A DNA stretch of 64,000 nt from Pseudoxanthomonas sp. (GTDB lineage: Bacteria; Pseudomonadota; Gammaproteobacteria; Xanthomonadales; Xanthomonadaceae). This document shows, piece after piece, positions 17,863 through 26,720 of the stretch (its first letter is position 1; every line of letters begins with the position of its first letter). The stretch is taken from positions 1,116,001 through 1,180,000 of the forward strand of contig NZ_DASYGY010000009.1 of the NCBI RefSeq assembly GCF_035999195.1. The letters run 5' to 3'. A program made the translations under genes and the position numbers. A model generated the notes under the pieces. That model saw only the letters and a list, made by a program, of their open reading frames with translations, ran no database searches and had not been told where the DNA came from.

Positions 17863-18686
17863 AGTGTGCGCCCCCGCAGGCTAACAACGTTGGATACCTG
17901 GCGCGTCAGATCTCGACCGTCGACGTCCGCGCCCTGCAAGGTCATGTTGATCCGTACGGCAACCACGTCATCGCCAGGCGCGGCGGCGTAACCCGCTTCG
18001 TCTCGCTGGCGATAACCGAACTCGATAGCCTGAACGCCTTCGATCACTTCCTCGTCCGCGCCGCCCATGCGCGACATGTAAAGGGAGCTGCCACCACGGC
18101 CATTTTCCCGCACAAACCACTGCACGTCGCGAAAGCGGGCCAGTACGACAGAAGGCAGCAGCGCGGCGTCAGTTACCGGGTAGTCGGGAAGCCCGTTGAA
18201 ACTGACCGTCATGCCCGACACTCCCGTGGCTGCGACCACGTGGGTACGGCTGCTGTTGCACAACATGACGAGATCGCCGACGGAAAACGCGTCGGAAGCG
18301 GCATCGAGAGTCTCGTCATCCAGCGTGACGGAGCTGGCCGTCGTGCTCTCGACGCGGTAGGCAGTGTCGTCGCCGGAGAACACGCGCAGAGAAGTTGCAT
18401 CGCCCTGGATGGGCGAGCCGCTGAACTGTGTCGCTTCCGCGTTGGAGCCCACGATTTCGGAGTAGCGCGAACAGGCGCTCCCCCCCGCGGCCCGGATGTC
18501 GCGGGACATCAGCTCGAACGCAATACGGGCATTTTCCTGGATGCGGTTAAGACCTTCGTTCGAGCGATAGGTCGCCTGATTGGATTGCAGGATCGCAAAT
18601 GCGGCACCGGTGACCAGCAGCCCCAGCACCAAGGCCACCATCAGTTCGATCAGACTGAAGCCGGAGGCAAGACGACGCGATGTCAT
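17859..18686 (-). CDS. pilW: Minor pilin PilW
   Basis: The 275-residue protein has prepilin leader ASG before FSLIELMVALVLGLLVTGAA and the PilW-type helix ATYRSNEGLNRIQENARIAF followed by SRDIRAAGGSAC. The large beta-rich C-terminal domain resembles PilW/GspJ. It belongs to the tip-priming minor pilin complex with PilV, PilX and FimT/FimU. Overlaps of 4 bases with pilV and pilX are seen. Confidence 0.92.
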   Translation of the reverse strand: MTSRRLASGFSLIELMVALVLGLLVTGAAFAILQSNQATYRSNEGLNRIQENARIAFELMSRDIRAAGGSACSRYSEIVGSNAEATQFSGSPIQGDATSLRVFSGDDTAYRVESTTASSVTLDDETLDAASDAFSVGDLVMLCNSSRTHVVAATGVSGMTVSFNGLPDYPVTDAALLPSVVLARFRDVQWFVRENGRGGSSLYMSRMGGADEEVIEGVQAIEFGYRQRDEAGYAAAPGDDVVAVRINMTLQGADVDGRDLTRQVSNVVSLRGRTL

Positions 18687-19168
18687 ATGGTCGTCCTCGT
18701 CACCACCCGCCGCTCGTTGCCACCACCCGCACGCGAGTCATCCCACTGGATGGTAATGACGCAAGCCTCGGGACAGCCGGTAATCTGCCCGCAGGTCGTG
18801 GCATCGGCGGCAGTATTCGCGATGTTGCTCTTGAGGTCGGTAATCCAGGTCTGCAGGTCGCTCTCAGCCACGCTACCGCCGGCCGGGGCCGTACATACCA
18901 TGCCGCCGGTGTTATAGGCCGCTGCGTTCGCGCTATTGGCGCGCATGGCGTCGAGGATGGCATTGGTCTGCATGACCGCCTGACTGGTCTCCAGCGAGCT
19001 CTGTCCCCCACGCAGTGCGACGGATTGCATCGCCGCCACTCCCAGCAGACCGATGCTCAGCACCACCACCGCCACCAACACCTCAATCAGACTGATACCG
19101 CGCATCGAGCGCGGGCCCCGCAATGGGCTGGAGAGGATAACCGGGCAGTCGCGTGATTGAGCTTTCAT
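18683..19168 (-). CDS. pilV: Minor pilin PilV
   Basis: The 161-residue protein has leader RSMRG before ISLIEVLVAVVVLSIGLLGV, the PilV signature (ISLIEVLVA), then AAMQSVALRGGQSSLETSQA and the PilV/GspI-like domain with Cys residues (TCGQITGCPEAC). It is the second gene of the minor-pilin operon with 4-base overlaps on both sides. Confidence 0.92.
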   Translation of the reverse strand: MKAQSRDCPVILSSPLRGPRSMRGISLIEVLVAVVVLSIGLLGVAAMQSVALRGGQSSLETSQAVMQTNAILDAMRANSANAAAYNTGGMVCTAPAGGSVAESDLQTWITDLKSNIANTAADATTCGQITGCPEACVITIQWDDSRAGGGNERRVVTRTTI

Positions 19169-19722
19169 GAGCAGGTCCCTCCTCCGTTGACCCGTTGACT
19201 CGCGACATGTCCTGCCACACTGACTGTTATCACCCGCTGGTTATCGGCGGGACGCTCAGTGGGAATACAGACGGTCAGCACCTGCGCCGAGGGTGTCAGG
19301 CCAGCGGAGTTGAACGTGATGCCACCCTCTGGTCCGGCGAGTTGTACGTTGCCGGGAAACAGTCCACCCCGTACGACGTCCTCGTCGTCGTCGAGATTGT
19401 TGTTGCCAACCACGGCCCAACCACCCCAGTCGGCACCGTCCGAGCACGTCGTGCCGTCTGTGCTACGGCACAGTCGTACCGGTGAATTGCGACGGATGGC
19501 CTCCGCACGCGCCAGTTGGACGGCCGCCGTCAACTCACCAGCGGTACTGGAAAGGCGGTTCGAATTCATCAACGCGACCATCGACGGCGCCGCAATGGCG
19601 GACAGGATGGCGATCACCGCGATGGTCACCATCAGCTCGATGAGCGTGAAACCGCGCAACTGGCGGCGGAGCTTCAGCAACGCCCCGTCGCTCCTGGCCC
19701 GGGCTGGATGAAGGACGGACAT
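19165..19722 (-). CDS. fimT: FimT/FimU-type minor pilin (GspH domain)
   Basis: The 185-residue protein has leader LRG before FTLIELMVTIAVIAILSAIA and a GspH/FimT domain (NSNRLSSTAGELTAAVQLAR, AEAIRRNSPVRLCRSTDG). It is the first gene of the operon, with a good Shine-Dalgarno (AAGGGG) nine bases ahead of ATG 19722. It corresponds by position to P. aeruginosa fimU/fimT, upstream of pilV. It resembles the orphan pseudopilin at 12398-12964 in the C-x(8-11)-DWGG region. Confidence 0.9.
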   Translation of the reverse strand: MSVLHPARARSDGALLKLRRQLRGFTLIELMVTIAVIAILSAIAAPSMVALMNSNRLSSTAGELTAAVQLARAEAIRRNSPVRLCRSTDGTTCSDGADWGGWAVVGNNNLDDDEDVVRGGLFPGNVQLAGPEGGITFNSAGLTPSAQVLTVCIPTERPADNQRVITVSVAGHVASQRVNGGGTCS

Positions 19723-19842
19723 ACAGTTCCCCTTGTAGAGGCACTACCCTAGTCCCGGCCCCGTGAGGGTACCAGCGCTTCCGGAATGAACGGCGCAATT
19801 CGGCACCCGAAAGGTAACCAGCAGCCAGGCGAGACGGAAACA
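19723..19842 (-). promoter_or_regulatory. Divergent control region, minor-pilin operon / algZ-like kinase
   Basis: This 120-base gap must hold the promoters of both the pilin operon (minus) and the kinase (plus). On the minus strand GGG(T)GCC..AATTGC shows the GG-N10-GC spacing of sigma-54 promoters but lacks the CAC core. CCGTTCATTCC (19783-19793) partly resembles the AlgR box CCGTTCGTC of Pseudomonas. Neither match is strong. Confidence 0.35.
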
Positions 19843-20919
19843 ATGGGGCATGATGGCAGCGGATCTTCGACATACCACGCCATGGCAGCCTCGCCCTCGA
19901 CACCCGCGCTTAGCCCGCTCGACACCCTCTGGCAGGCACGAACACTGATCTGGGTACTGTTGGCCGGAGAGGCATTGGCCGTGGTGCTGGCCATCGCACC
20001 AGGCCGGGAGGGGGATCGCCTGACCTACTTTGGAGTTGCGTCGTTGGCGATTCAGTGGATTGCACTCACCTCACTGGGTCTGCTTTACCTCATGCGCCGC
20101 GGTCTGTCACGGATCAGCCCGCCGTTTGTCGCCCAGGTGGGGCTTGGGGCTTTGCTATCGAGCACCTGGATCGTCCTGCTGAGCGGCTGGCTGACCCTGC
20201 ATGAGTTCATGCCCGTTCCCGATGGGGGTTGGATGGTCTTCTCGATCCGGGTTACCGCCATTGCGTTGATCATGGGCCTGCTGGGCCTGGCGGCCTTTCA
20301 GGCCCAGTGGAACGCGAAGCAACTGGCCGTCAGCGCCGAGCACGCCAAGCTGCAGGCGCTGCAGGCCCGTATCCAGCCCCACTTCCTGTTCAACACCCTC
20401 AATACCGGCATCTCGTTGCTGCACGCCAGGCCCGACCTGGCCGAGCGCCTGCTGCTCGACCTGTCGGACCTGTTCCGGGCGGCGCTGTCGCAGCGCGACC
20501 CGCTCCGGCTGGAAGAAGACCTGTCGCTGGCGCACCGCTATCTGGAGATCGAACAGCTCCGGCTGGGGGACCGCCTTCGCCTTCGCTGGGAGGTGCCGGA
20601 GGCGTTGCCGCCGCTTTCGATCCCCACCTTGTCCGTCCAGCCGCTGGCCGAGAACGCGATCCGCCATGGGATCGAACCGTCCACCTCAGGCGGCGAGGTC
20701 AGCGTGCGGGTGGAGACGGTGGACGGACACCTGCAGATCTCCGTCGCCAACACGCTGCCGCCGGCGACGGCCCGTGTTGCGTCGGGGCACCAGGTCGGCC
20801 TGAGCTCGGTCCGCGCCCGCCTCCATGCGGCCACCCGGGGACGCGGACGCGTGGACACCCGGATAAGCGACGGCAACTACGTCGCCGTGATCCGCCTGCC
20901 CCTGGACGCCGGCGACTAG
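19843..20919 (+). CDS. AlgZ/FimS-like sensor histidine kinase (His_kinase/LytS type)
   Basis: The 358-residue protein has four predicted membrane spans (about 33-52, 62-84, 95-116, 131-152), then the PF06580 His_kinase motif LQALQARIQPHFLFNTLNTG with phosphoacceptor H180. A HATPase domain follows, with N box LAENAIRHGIE (269-278) and G box GHQVGLSSVRARL. This is the architecture of AlgZ/FimS, which signals to the LytTR regulator AlgR. No response regulator lies next to it; the next gene is ppnN on the other strand. In P. aeruginosa FimS/AlgR activates fimU-pilVWXY1Y2E, and here the kinase is divergent from the equivalent operon, so a functional link is likely but inferred. ATG 19843 has GAGACGGAA upstream; ATG 19786 would add 19 residues. 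Confidence 0.85.
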   Translation: MGHDGSGSSTYHAMAASPSTPALSPLDTLWQARTLIWVLLAGEALAVVLAIAPGREGDRLTYFGVASLAIQWIALTSLGLLYLMRRGLSRISPPFVAQVGLGALLSSTWIVLLSGWLTLHEFMPVPDGGWMVFSIRVTAIALIMGLLGLAAFQAQWNAKQLAVSAEHAKLQALQARIQPHFLFNTLNTGISLLHARPDLAERLLLDLSDLFRAALSQRDPLRLEEDLSLAHRYLEIEQLRLGDRLRLRWEVPEALPPLSIPTLSVQPLAENAIRHGIEPSTSGGEVSVRVETVDGHLQISVANTLPPATARVASGHQVGLSSVRARLHAATRGRGRVDTRISDGNYVAVIRLPLDAGD

Positions 20920-20926
20920 TCCCGCC

Positions 20927-22309
20927 TCAGGTCGCCACGCGATAACAGGGCTTGTATTCGCCGGCGATCTTCATGCGCCGCTGCTCCACGAACGCGCGCA
21001 GCAGCGCGTCCAGCGCCTGCATCATCGCCGCGTCGCCATGGATCTCGAACGGACCGAATTCCTCGATCCGGCGCATGCCGTCTTCCTTCACGTTGCCCGC
21101 CACGATGCCGGAGAACGCTCGCCGCAGGTCCGCCGCTAGGTCGTGCACGGCCCGGCCGGGACGCAGCTGCAGCGCCGCCATCGCCTCGTGCGAGGGAATG
21201 AAGGGCTGCTGGTAATCCTCGGGAATCTGGATGGCCCAGTTGAAGAAGAACGAGTCCTTGTGCTCGATGCGGTACTCGCGCACCTTGCGGATGCCGGCCA
21301 CCATCTTCTTCGCCACCGCCACCGGGTCGCCGACGATGATCTCGTAGCGTTCGGCGGCGGCATCGCCCAGCGTCACGCGGATGAAGCGGTCGATCTGCTC
21401 GAAGTACGGCGCGGCGATGGTGGGGCCGGTGAGGATCAGCGGGAACGGCAGGTGCGCGTTGTCCGGATGCAGCAGGATGCCGAGCAGGTAGAGGATCTCT
21501 TCCGCCGTCCCCACGCCGCCCGGGAACACGATGATGCCGTGGCCGATGCGGACGAAGGCCTCCAGGCGCTTCTCGATATCCGGCATGATCACTAGGTGGT
21601 TGACGATCGGATTGGGCGATTCGGCGGCGATGATGCCCGGCTCGGTCACGCCGATGTAACGCGTCCTGGCGCGACGCTGCTTGGCGTGCGCGATGGTCGC
21701 GCCCTTCATCGGACCCTTCATCGCGCCCGGGCCGCATCCGGTGCAGATGTCCAACCCGCGCAGGCCCAGCTCGTAGCCCACCTGCTTGGTATAGAGGTAT
21801 TCGTCCCGCGAAATCGAATGGCCGCCCCAGCACACCACCAGGTTGGGGTCGCTGGGTTTGAGGATGCGCGCATTGCGTAGCAGGCCGAATACCGCGTTGG
21901 TGATGCCGGCCGAGGATTCCAGGTCGGCCGCATACTCCGGACCGAGCTCGATCGCGGTGTAGGCCAGGTCGCGGACCACGGCGAACAGCAGCTCGGCGAT
22001 GCCGCGGATGATCTCGCCGTCGACGAACGCCATGGCCGGCGCGTTGATCAGGTCGATGCGTACGCCGCGATCCTGCTGCAGCACCTGGATGTCGAAATCC
22101 GGGTACAGATCGCGAGCCGCGCGCGGATCGTCCGACGCGCTGCCGCTGGTCAGCACGGCCAGCGCGCAGCGGCGCAGCAGTTCGTGCATGCCGCCGCTGG
22201 ACGCGTCGCGCAGGCGCGCCACTTCGGCGCGGGAAAGTACGTCCAGGCCGCCGCGCGGATAGATCCGCGCGTCCTGCACCGGCAACGCCCTCGATGCCGT
22301 TTCACTCAT
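20927..22309 (-). CDS. ppnN: Nucleotide 5'-monophosphate nucleosidase PpnN (LOG family)
   Basis: The 460-residue protein has the LOG-family motif around residue 300 (GHGIIVFPGGVGTAEEILYL) and a TGCGPGAMKGPMKGA phosphate-binding region. It also has the extra N- and C-terminal domains that make PpnN/YgdH about 450 residues, instead of ~190 for simple LOG proteins. PpnN cleaves the N-glycosidic bond of purine and pyrimidine NMPs and is allosterically controlled by (p)ppGpp in E. coli. ATG 22309 has AGGAA seven bases upstream; an ATG five codons earlier does not. It converges with the kinase gene, 7 bases apart. Confidence 0.92.
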   Translation of the reverse strand: MSETASRALPVQDARIYPRGGLDVLSRAEVARLRDASSGGMHELLRRCALAVLTSGSASDDPRAARDLYPDFDIQVLQQDRGVRIDLINAPAMAFVDGEIIRGIAELLFAVVRDLAYTAIELGPEYAADLESSAGITNAVFGLLRNARILKPSDPNLVVCWGGHSISRDEYLYTKQVGYELGLRGLDICTGCGPGAMKGPMKGATIAHAKQRRARTRYIGVTEPGIIAAESPNPIVNHLVIMPDIEKRLEAFVRIGHGIIVFPGGVGTAEEILYLLGILLHPDNAHLPFPLILTGPTIAAPYFEQIDRFIRVTLGDAAAERYEIIVGDPVAVAKKMVAGIRKVREYRIEHKDSFFFNWAIQIPEDYQQPFIPSHEAMAALQLRPGRAVHDLAADLRRAFSGIVAGNVKEDGMRRIEEFGPFEIHGDAAMMQALDALLRAFVEQRRMKIAGEYKPCYRVAT

Positions 22310-22384
22310 GGGAATTCCTGTCATCCGTTCGTCAGAGGCGGGACTTTAGCGCAGTCATGGGGGCAAGAGGAGCCCGCCCAAAAG

Positions 22385-22411
22385 AAAACGGCCGGGTTTC
22401 CCCGGCCGTTT
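22385..22411 (-). terminator. Terminator of the TonB-dependent receptor gene
   Basis: A perfect stem ACGGCCGGG-GAAA-CCCGGCCGT followed by TTTCTTTT lies 29 bases after the receptor stop codon on the minus strand. The stem, loop and tail are identical over 32 bases to the sodB terminator at 28539. Confidence 0.85.
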
Positions 22412-22440
22412 CCTGTTGCCTTCCGCGATGCGGCTGCGGA

Positions 22441-25400
22441 TCAGAACTCGTACTTCAGGCCCACCGACAGCGACCACTGCGAGATGCCGTTGGTCTGGCT
22501 GTCTGCGTTGGTCGGGATGCCCAGCGCCGTCGACTGGCCGAACTCCGTACCGCTGCGGTAGCCATACACGTACTTGCCGTCATAGATGCCGCGCAGCGAG
22601 GCGACCGCGTTGTTGGCGTTGAAGCCGTAGTCGATGATGTGGCCCCAGTCGTCGTTGATCAGGTTGCCGACATTCTGGATGTCGAGCCAGATCTTGGACT
22701 TGTGGCCCTTCATGAAGCCCGGCAGTTCCTGGCTGATGCGGATGTCGAACGTGTTGACCCAGCCGGAGGTGAAGCCGTTCTCCGGCGCGTAGGTACCGGC
22801 GTAACGGCTCAGGCCGTCCTGCTGTTCGAGCCATGTCCAGAAGGCCTGCTCCATGACGGGATCGGCCGTGAACTGGCCGGTGGCGCTCAGGCTGCCGAAC
22901 AGCACGTCACCACGACCGGCCGGCACATAGAACAGGTCGTTGAAGGTGCGGTTGTCGCCGTTGGCGTCGCCATTGAAGATGTAGCTGTACGGACGGCCGC
23001 TGCGGCCTTCGTAGAACAGACCCACCTGGGTGGCGTAGTCACCGAAGAACTTGTGCGACCAGTTCAGCGAACCGCTGAAGCGGTCCTTGATCTCATAGCG
23101 CGCCGTGCTGCTGGTGGGCTCGTTGATGCTGGCGCCCAGCTGCGAACCATAGCCCGAACCTGCGGTGGAGCTGGTCAGCGCCGACACTTCCTCGGCGTTG
23201 GTGCGGGTGTAACCCACGGTCCACGACCAGTCGCTGTCTTCCGACACCGGCTTGCTCAGCGAGACCGTCAGCTGCTGGCCCTTGCCCTTGTTGGTGTTCT
23301 CCAGCAGGAAGACATCACCGAAGTACGTGTTGCGGCCGGTGCGCGCACCGTTGGGGGCCAACGCGCCGGTGCCGGCACTGGTATTGCCGAAGGGACGCGT
23401 GCTGGTCGGGTTCCAGTACAGCACACGGCCGTCCGGACCGACGTAGCCGGGACCGACGTTGAGGCTGCGATAGAACAGGCCGTTCTTGACGTCCGTCAGC
23501 AGCAGCTCGGCCGAGGCCACGATGCCGTTCCACGGCGTCTCGACGTCGATGGCCAGGTTGGCCTTCCACACCGACGGCAGCTCGAAGTCGTCGGCGATGG
23601 CGTTGACGTTACGCACGCCCGTACCGCCCGGCGGCACGTTCTGGTTCAGGCCATCGGGGCTGAACGGGACCAGCGCCGGATTGGTGTTGTTCTGGAACGA
23701 AATGTAGTTCATGCCCGTATTGCTGTAGGCATTGCCCACCCACACCTGCGGGGCGTCACCCTGGAACAGGCCGATGCCACCGCGCAGCTGGGCCGGACGC
23801 TCCCAGTCGAAGGTGTAGTTGAAACCGAAGCGCGGCTGGATGATGTAGTCGCCGTTGTACGTATTGTTGTTGGCGATGCCGAAGCCGCCGGTGTAGCCCG
23901 TGCCGCAGGCCGCATTGGCGGTGCCGGGCGCGGCCGAGAAGCACTCGTTGAACGGCGCATCCGGGCTGGCGGTCGGCTTGTCGGCACGCACGCCGAGAGT
24001 CAGCGTCAGGTTGGGCGTGACGTACCACGTATCCTGCACGAAGAAGCCGAGGCTCTTGTTCTTGTAGCGCGCGGCGATCATGTCCGCGTTGGTCGGATTA
24101 GTCTGCAGGTCGTAGTCGAAGTACTGACCGTTGATCAGGTTGCTGAAGTCGGACACGCGCACGCCGCCCACCAGGGGACGCGGCACGTAGAAGCTGTAAT
24201 TGCCCCAGTAGTCCTGCAGGAAGAAGTTGTAGATCTCGTTCTCGCTGTACTCGGCGCCGAACTTGAAGTCGTGGTCGCCCACGGTCCAGGTGGCCGAACC
24301 GAAGTAGTTCCAGGTCTCGGTCAGCAGGGCGTTGCCCATCGAGCTGCGTTCGGTACCCAGGCGGATGGCGTCCAGGCCGCTGAAGCTGTTGTTGTTGGTG
24401 CCGATCGGGCTGTCGTTGCCGTTGCCGGTAACGCCGTCGTCGAAGTACACCTGGATGGTCGGCGCGGTGGTCGGGCTGACGCGGACCGCCGAGTAGTCGC
24501 GGTAGGACACCTTGAACTCAGTCGAGAACGTGTCGGACCAGTCGCTGAACAGCTGGCCGACATAGCTTTCCACGGTCTTGACGTGGTTGTACCAGTTGGA
24601 GCTCAGCGACAGCACATTGGCGGTGGACGCTTCCGGACGGACGCGGTTCTGCTCCAGCTTGCTGTAGCGCAGGCTGGCACGGTGCGCATCGCTGATGTTC
24701 CAGTCCAACTTCAGCGCGTACTCCTCCAGCTCGGTGTCCCCGGCGCCGGTCAGGTCGCCCGGCTCGAAGCCCCACACGTCGCGCGCGATGTCCTGCACGG
24801 CGGCCAGGTCGGCGGCGCTGAAATCGGCGGTGCCGGCAGCCAGCGGGTTGGTGCCCTGGCTCTTGCCGGCCGGGCCGATGTTGGTCTGCTTGAACTTCTC
24901 GTAGTTGGCGAAGAAGAACAGCTTGTCCTTGACGATCGGGCCGCCCAGGGTCACGCCCCAGGTGGTCTCGTCGTCGTACTCGTCGAACGGCAGGCCGGTC
25001 ACGTCGAGCGAGCTGCCGGCGATGCGCGCCGGGTAATCGCCGAACCAGTCGCCGTCACGGTAGCTGCCGTACACGGAGCCGTGGAACTCGTTGGTGCCCG
25101 ACTTGGTCACGGCATTGACGTTGGCGCCGGCGGCACCGGTCATCGTCACGTCGTAGTTCGACAGGTTGATGTCGATGGCTTCGATGGCTTCCATCGAGAC
25201 CGGCTGGCGCTGAGTCGGCATGTTGTTGCCTTCCAGGCCGAAGGTGTCGCTGGCCGACACGCCGTCGATGGTGATCTTGTTGAAGCGCGGATTCTGGCCG
25301 CCGGCGGTGATGCTGCCCGAGGCGCGGTCGCTGAAGGTCACGCGCGGATCCAGGCGCATGTAGTCCTGGATGTTGCCGTTGACCGACGGCAGGTTCTCGA

Positions 25401-25854
25401 TGGTGACGCGATCGACGCTGGTGCCCGAACCCATCTTGGTCGCGCTGAAGACCTCCGAACCACCGGAAAAGCCCACCGCCGTGACCGTTTCCAGCGTGGT
25501 CAGGTCGCCGGTCAGCGCGGCGTTGATGGTGCTGGTCTGGTTGAGCTGCAGGAACACGTTGTCTTCGGTCTTGGTGCCCGTACCCGGCTTGGTGATCGTC
25601 ACCTGGTAGGGACCGCCCACGCGCAGGCCGCGCGCGTTGTAGCGACCGCTGGCATCGGTGGTGGCGCGGCTGACGGTGCCGGATTCGACGTGGGTGATGG
25701 TCACCTCGGCGCCGGCGACGGGCTGGCCGCCATTGTCGGTGACCAGGCCGCCCACGCCGGCCGAGGTGCTCTGCGCGAAGGCAGGTGCGGCAGCGAGCGC
25801 GACAACGAGGCCAAGGCTGAGCTTGGACAGGCGAAGACGACGGGATTGGTTCAT
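22441..25854 (-). CDS. TonB-dependent receptor with carboxypeptidase-regulatory domain (Oar-like)
   Basis: The 1137-residue outer-membrane protein has a signal peptide (SLGLVVALAAAPAFAQ), a CarboxypepD_reg-like beta-sandwich (about 30-115: GVGGLVTDNGGQPVAGAEVT) and a plug domain (VENLPSVNGN-type sequence, ITIDGVSASDTFGLEGNN). It ends in a long beta-barrel with terminal ...SVGLKYEF and the C-terminal Phe used for BamA-dependent insertion. This OmpA/Oar-like class is abundant in Xanthomonadaceae; substrates are usually unknown, often glycans, peptides or proteins. It is transcribed alone with its own terminator, so context gives no substrate. Confidence 0.92.
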   Translation of the reverse strand: MNQSRRLRLSKLSLGLVVALAAAPAFAQSTSAGVGGLVTDNGGQPVAGAEVTITHVESGTVSRATTDASGRYNARGLRVGGPYQVTITKPGTGTKTEDNVFLQLNQTSTINAALTGDLTTLETVTAVGFSGGSEVFSATKMGSGTSVDRVTIENLPSVNGNIQDYMRLDPRVTFSDRASGSITAGGQNPRFNKITIDGVSASDTFGLEGNNMPTQRQPVSMEAIEAIDINLSNYDVTMTGAAGANVNAVTKSGTNEFHGSVYGSYRDGDWFGDYPARIAGSSLDVTGLPFDEYDDETTWGVTLGGPIVKDKLFFFANYEKFKQTNIGPAGKSQGTNPLAAGTADFSAADLAAVQDIARDVWGFEPGDLTGAGDTELEEYALKLDWNISDAHRASLRYSKLEQNRVRPEASTANVLSLSSNWYNHVKTVESYVGQLFSDWSDTFSTEFKVSYRDYSAVRVSPTTAPTIQVYFDDGVTGNGNDSPIGTNNNSFSGLDAIRLGTERSSMGNALLTETWNYFGSATWTVGDHDFKFGAEYSENEIYNFFLQDYWGNYSFYVPRPLVGGVRVSDFSNLINGQYFDYDLQTNPTNADMIAARYKNKSLGFFVQDTWYVTPNLTLTLGVRADKPTASPDAPFNECFSAAPGTANAACGTGYTGGFGIANNNTYNGDYIIQPRFGFNYTFDWERPAQLRGGIGLFQGDAPQVWVGNAYSNTGMNYISFQNNTNPALVPFSPDGLNQNVPPGGTGVRNVNAIADDFELPSVWKANLAIDVETPWNGIVASAELLLTDVKNGLFYRSLNVGPGYVGPDGRVLYWNPTSTRPFGNTSAGTGALAPNGARTGRNTYFGDVFLLENTNKGKGQQLTVSLSKPVSEDSDWSWTVGYTRTNAEEVSALTSSTAGSGYGSQLGASINEPTSSTARYEIKDRFSGSLNWSHKFFGDYATQVGLFYEGRSGRPYSYIFNGDANGDNRTFNDLFYVPAGRGDVLFGSLSATGQFTADPVMEQAFWTWLEQQDGLSRYAGTYAPENGFTSGWVNTFDIRISQELPGFMKGHKSKIWLDIQNVGNLINDDWGHIIDYGFNANNAVASLRGIYDGKYVYGYRSGTEFGQSTALGIPTNADSQTNGISQWSLSVGLKYEF

Positions 25855-26117
25855 CGGATAAACCTCAGTACGGGAGTGATGTGGCGAAGCTGGCTGACAG
25901 GACGTGCGCGGAAGCGACCGTGAAGGTCGTTCGGGGGGCGTGCTTAGGGGTTCCCATGGCCCACGCGGCGTCCGCGGAGGTTAATAACAGGTTAACACGA
26001 TAGGACCATTTTGTGACCGCCGCATGACAAATTTCCGCGGTGCAGCATGGCCGTCAACGGACCGCCGATCGCGGCATCCGGACGGCGTACCGGCGGCGGG
26101 CGGACGGCGTCAGGAGG
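25855..26117 (-). promoter_or_regulatory. Upstream region of the TonB-dependent receptor
   Basis: The 263-base gap contains no convincing ORF. At 25981-25996 an AT-rich stretch reads GTTAACCTGTTATTAA on the minus strand, with GTTAA/TTAAC inverted arms, which stands out from the GC-rich surroundings and could hold the -10 region or an operator. AGG lies about 10 bases before the receptor ATG. Confidence 0.4.
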
Positions 26118-26720
26118 TCAGATGTTCGGCGGGGTCAGCTTGAGGTAGGTGCCGATCCCGTCCAGCACCATCTGCACGGAGATGGCGACCAGAAGCATGC
26201 CCATTAGCCGCTCGATGGCCGTCAGCACGCTGCGCCCCAGCCATCTGTAAAGCACAGTGGCCGAGAACAGGATCGCCGCCGTCGCCCCCCAGGCCAGCAG
26301 CAGGGCCAGGCTCCAGTCGCCGAGCCGGGCGGGGTCGTTGCTGCCCATCAGCATGACGGCCGCCATGCCGGAAGGGCCGGCCACCAGCGGGATGGCCAGC
26401 GGCACGATGAAGGGCTCGCCGCCGGGCAGTTCGCCCATCAGGCCTTCCGGCCGGGGAAAGATCATCCGCACGCCGATCAGGAACAGCACGATGCCGCCGG
26501 CGATGGCGACCGACTCCTGGCGCAGGTGCATCATTTCCAGCGCGTACTTGCCGCCCCACAGGAACAGCATCAGCACGACCAGCGCGATCAGCAGCTCGCG
26601 CACCACCACGATACGTTGCCGGCGCGGCGGCAGCGGCTTGAGCACGCTCAGGAACACCGGGATGTTGCCCAGCGGATCCAGGATCAGGAACAGCAGCAGG
26701 GCCGCCGACAGGACGGTCAT
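26118..26720 (-). CDS. MarC family integral membrane protein
   Basis: The 200-residue protein begins MTVLSAALLLFLILDPLGNI, the conserved MarC/UPF0056 first span with DPLGNIP. About six spans follow, including GGIVLFLIGVRMIFP and PLAIPLVAGPSGMAAVMLM, and it ends with a conserved sixth helix (MGMLLVAISVQMVLDGI). The name derives from the mar locus, but a drug-efflux role was not supported and the function remains unknown. ATG 26720 overlaps the upstream SDR stop (ATGA) and has GGAAGG upstream. An ATG five codons earlier is possible. Confidence 0.88.
   Translation of the reverse strand: MTVLSAALLLFLILDPLGNIPVFLSVLKPLPPRRQRIVVVRELLIALVVLMLFLWGGKYALEMMHLRQESVAIAGGIVLFLIGVRMIFPRPEGLMGELPGGEPFIVPLAIPLVAGPSGMAAVMLMGSNDPARLGDWSLALLLAWGATAAILFSATVLYRWLGRSVLTAIERLMGMLLVAISVQMVLDGIGTYLKLTPPNI

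Noticed and set aside
19723..19842. Sigma-54 promoter for the minor-pilin operon
   Set aside because: GG-N10-GC spacing is present but the CAC core and flanking positions do not match; too weak to annotate as a feature.
20919..20927. AlgR-type response regulator downstream of the kinase
   Set aside because: The following gene is ppnN on the opposite strand; no LytTR or receiver domain is encoded nearby.
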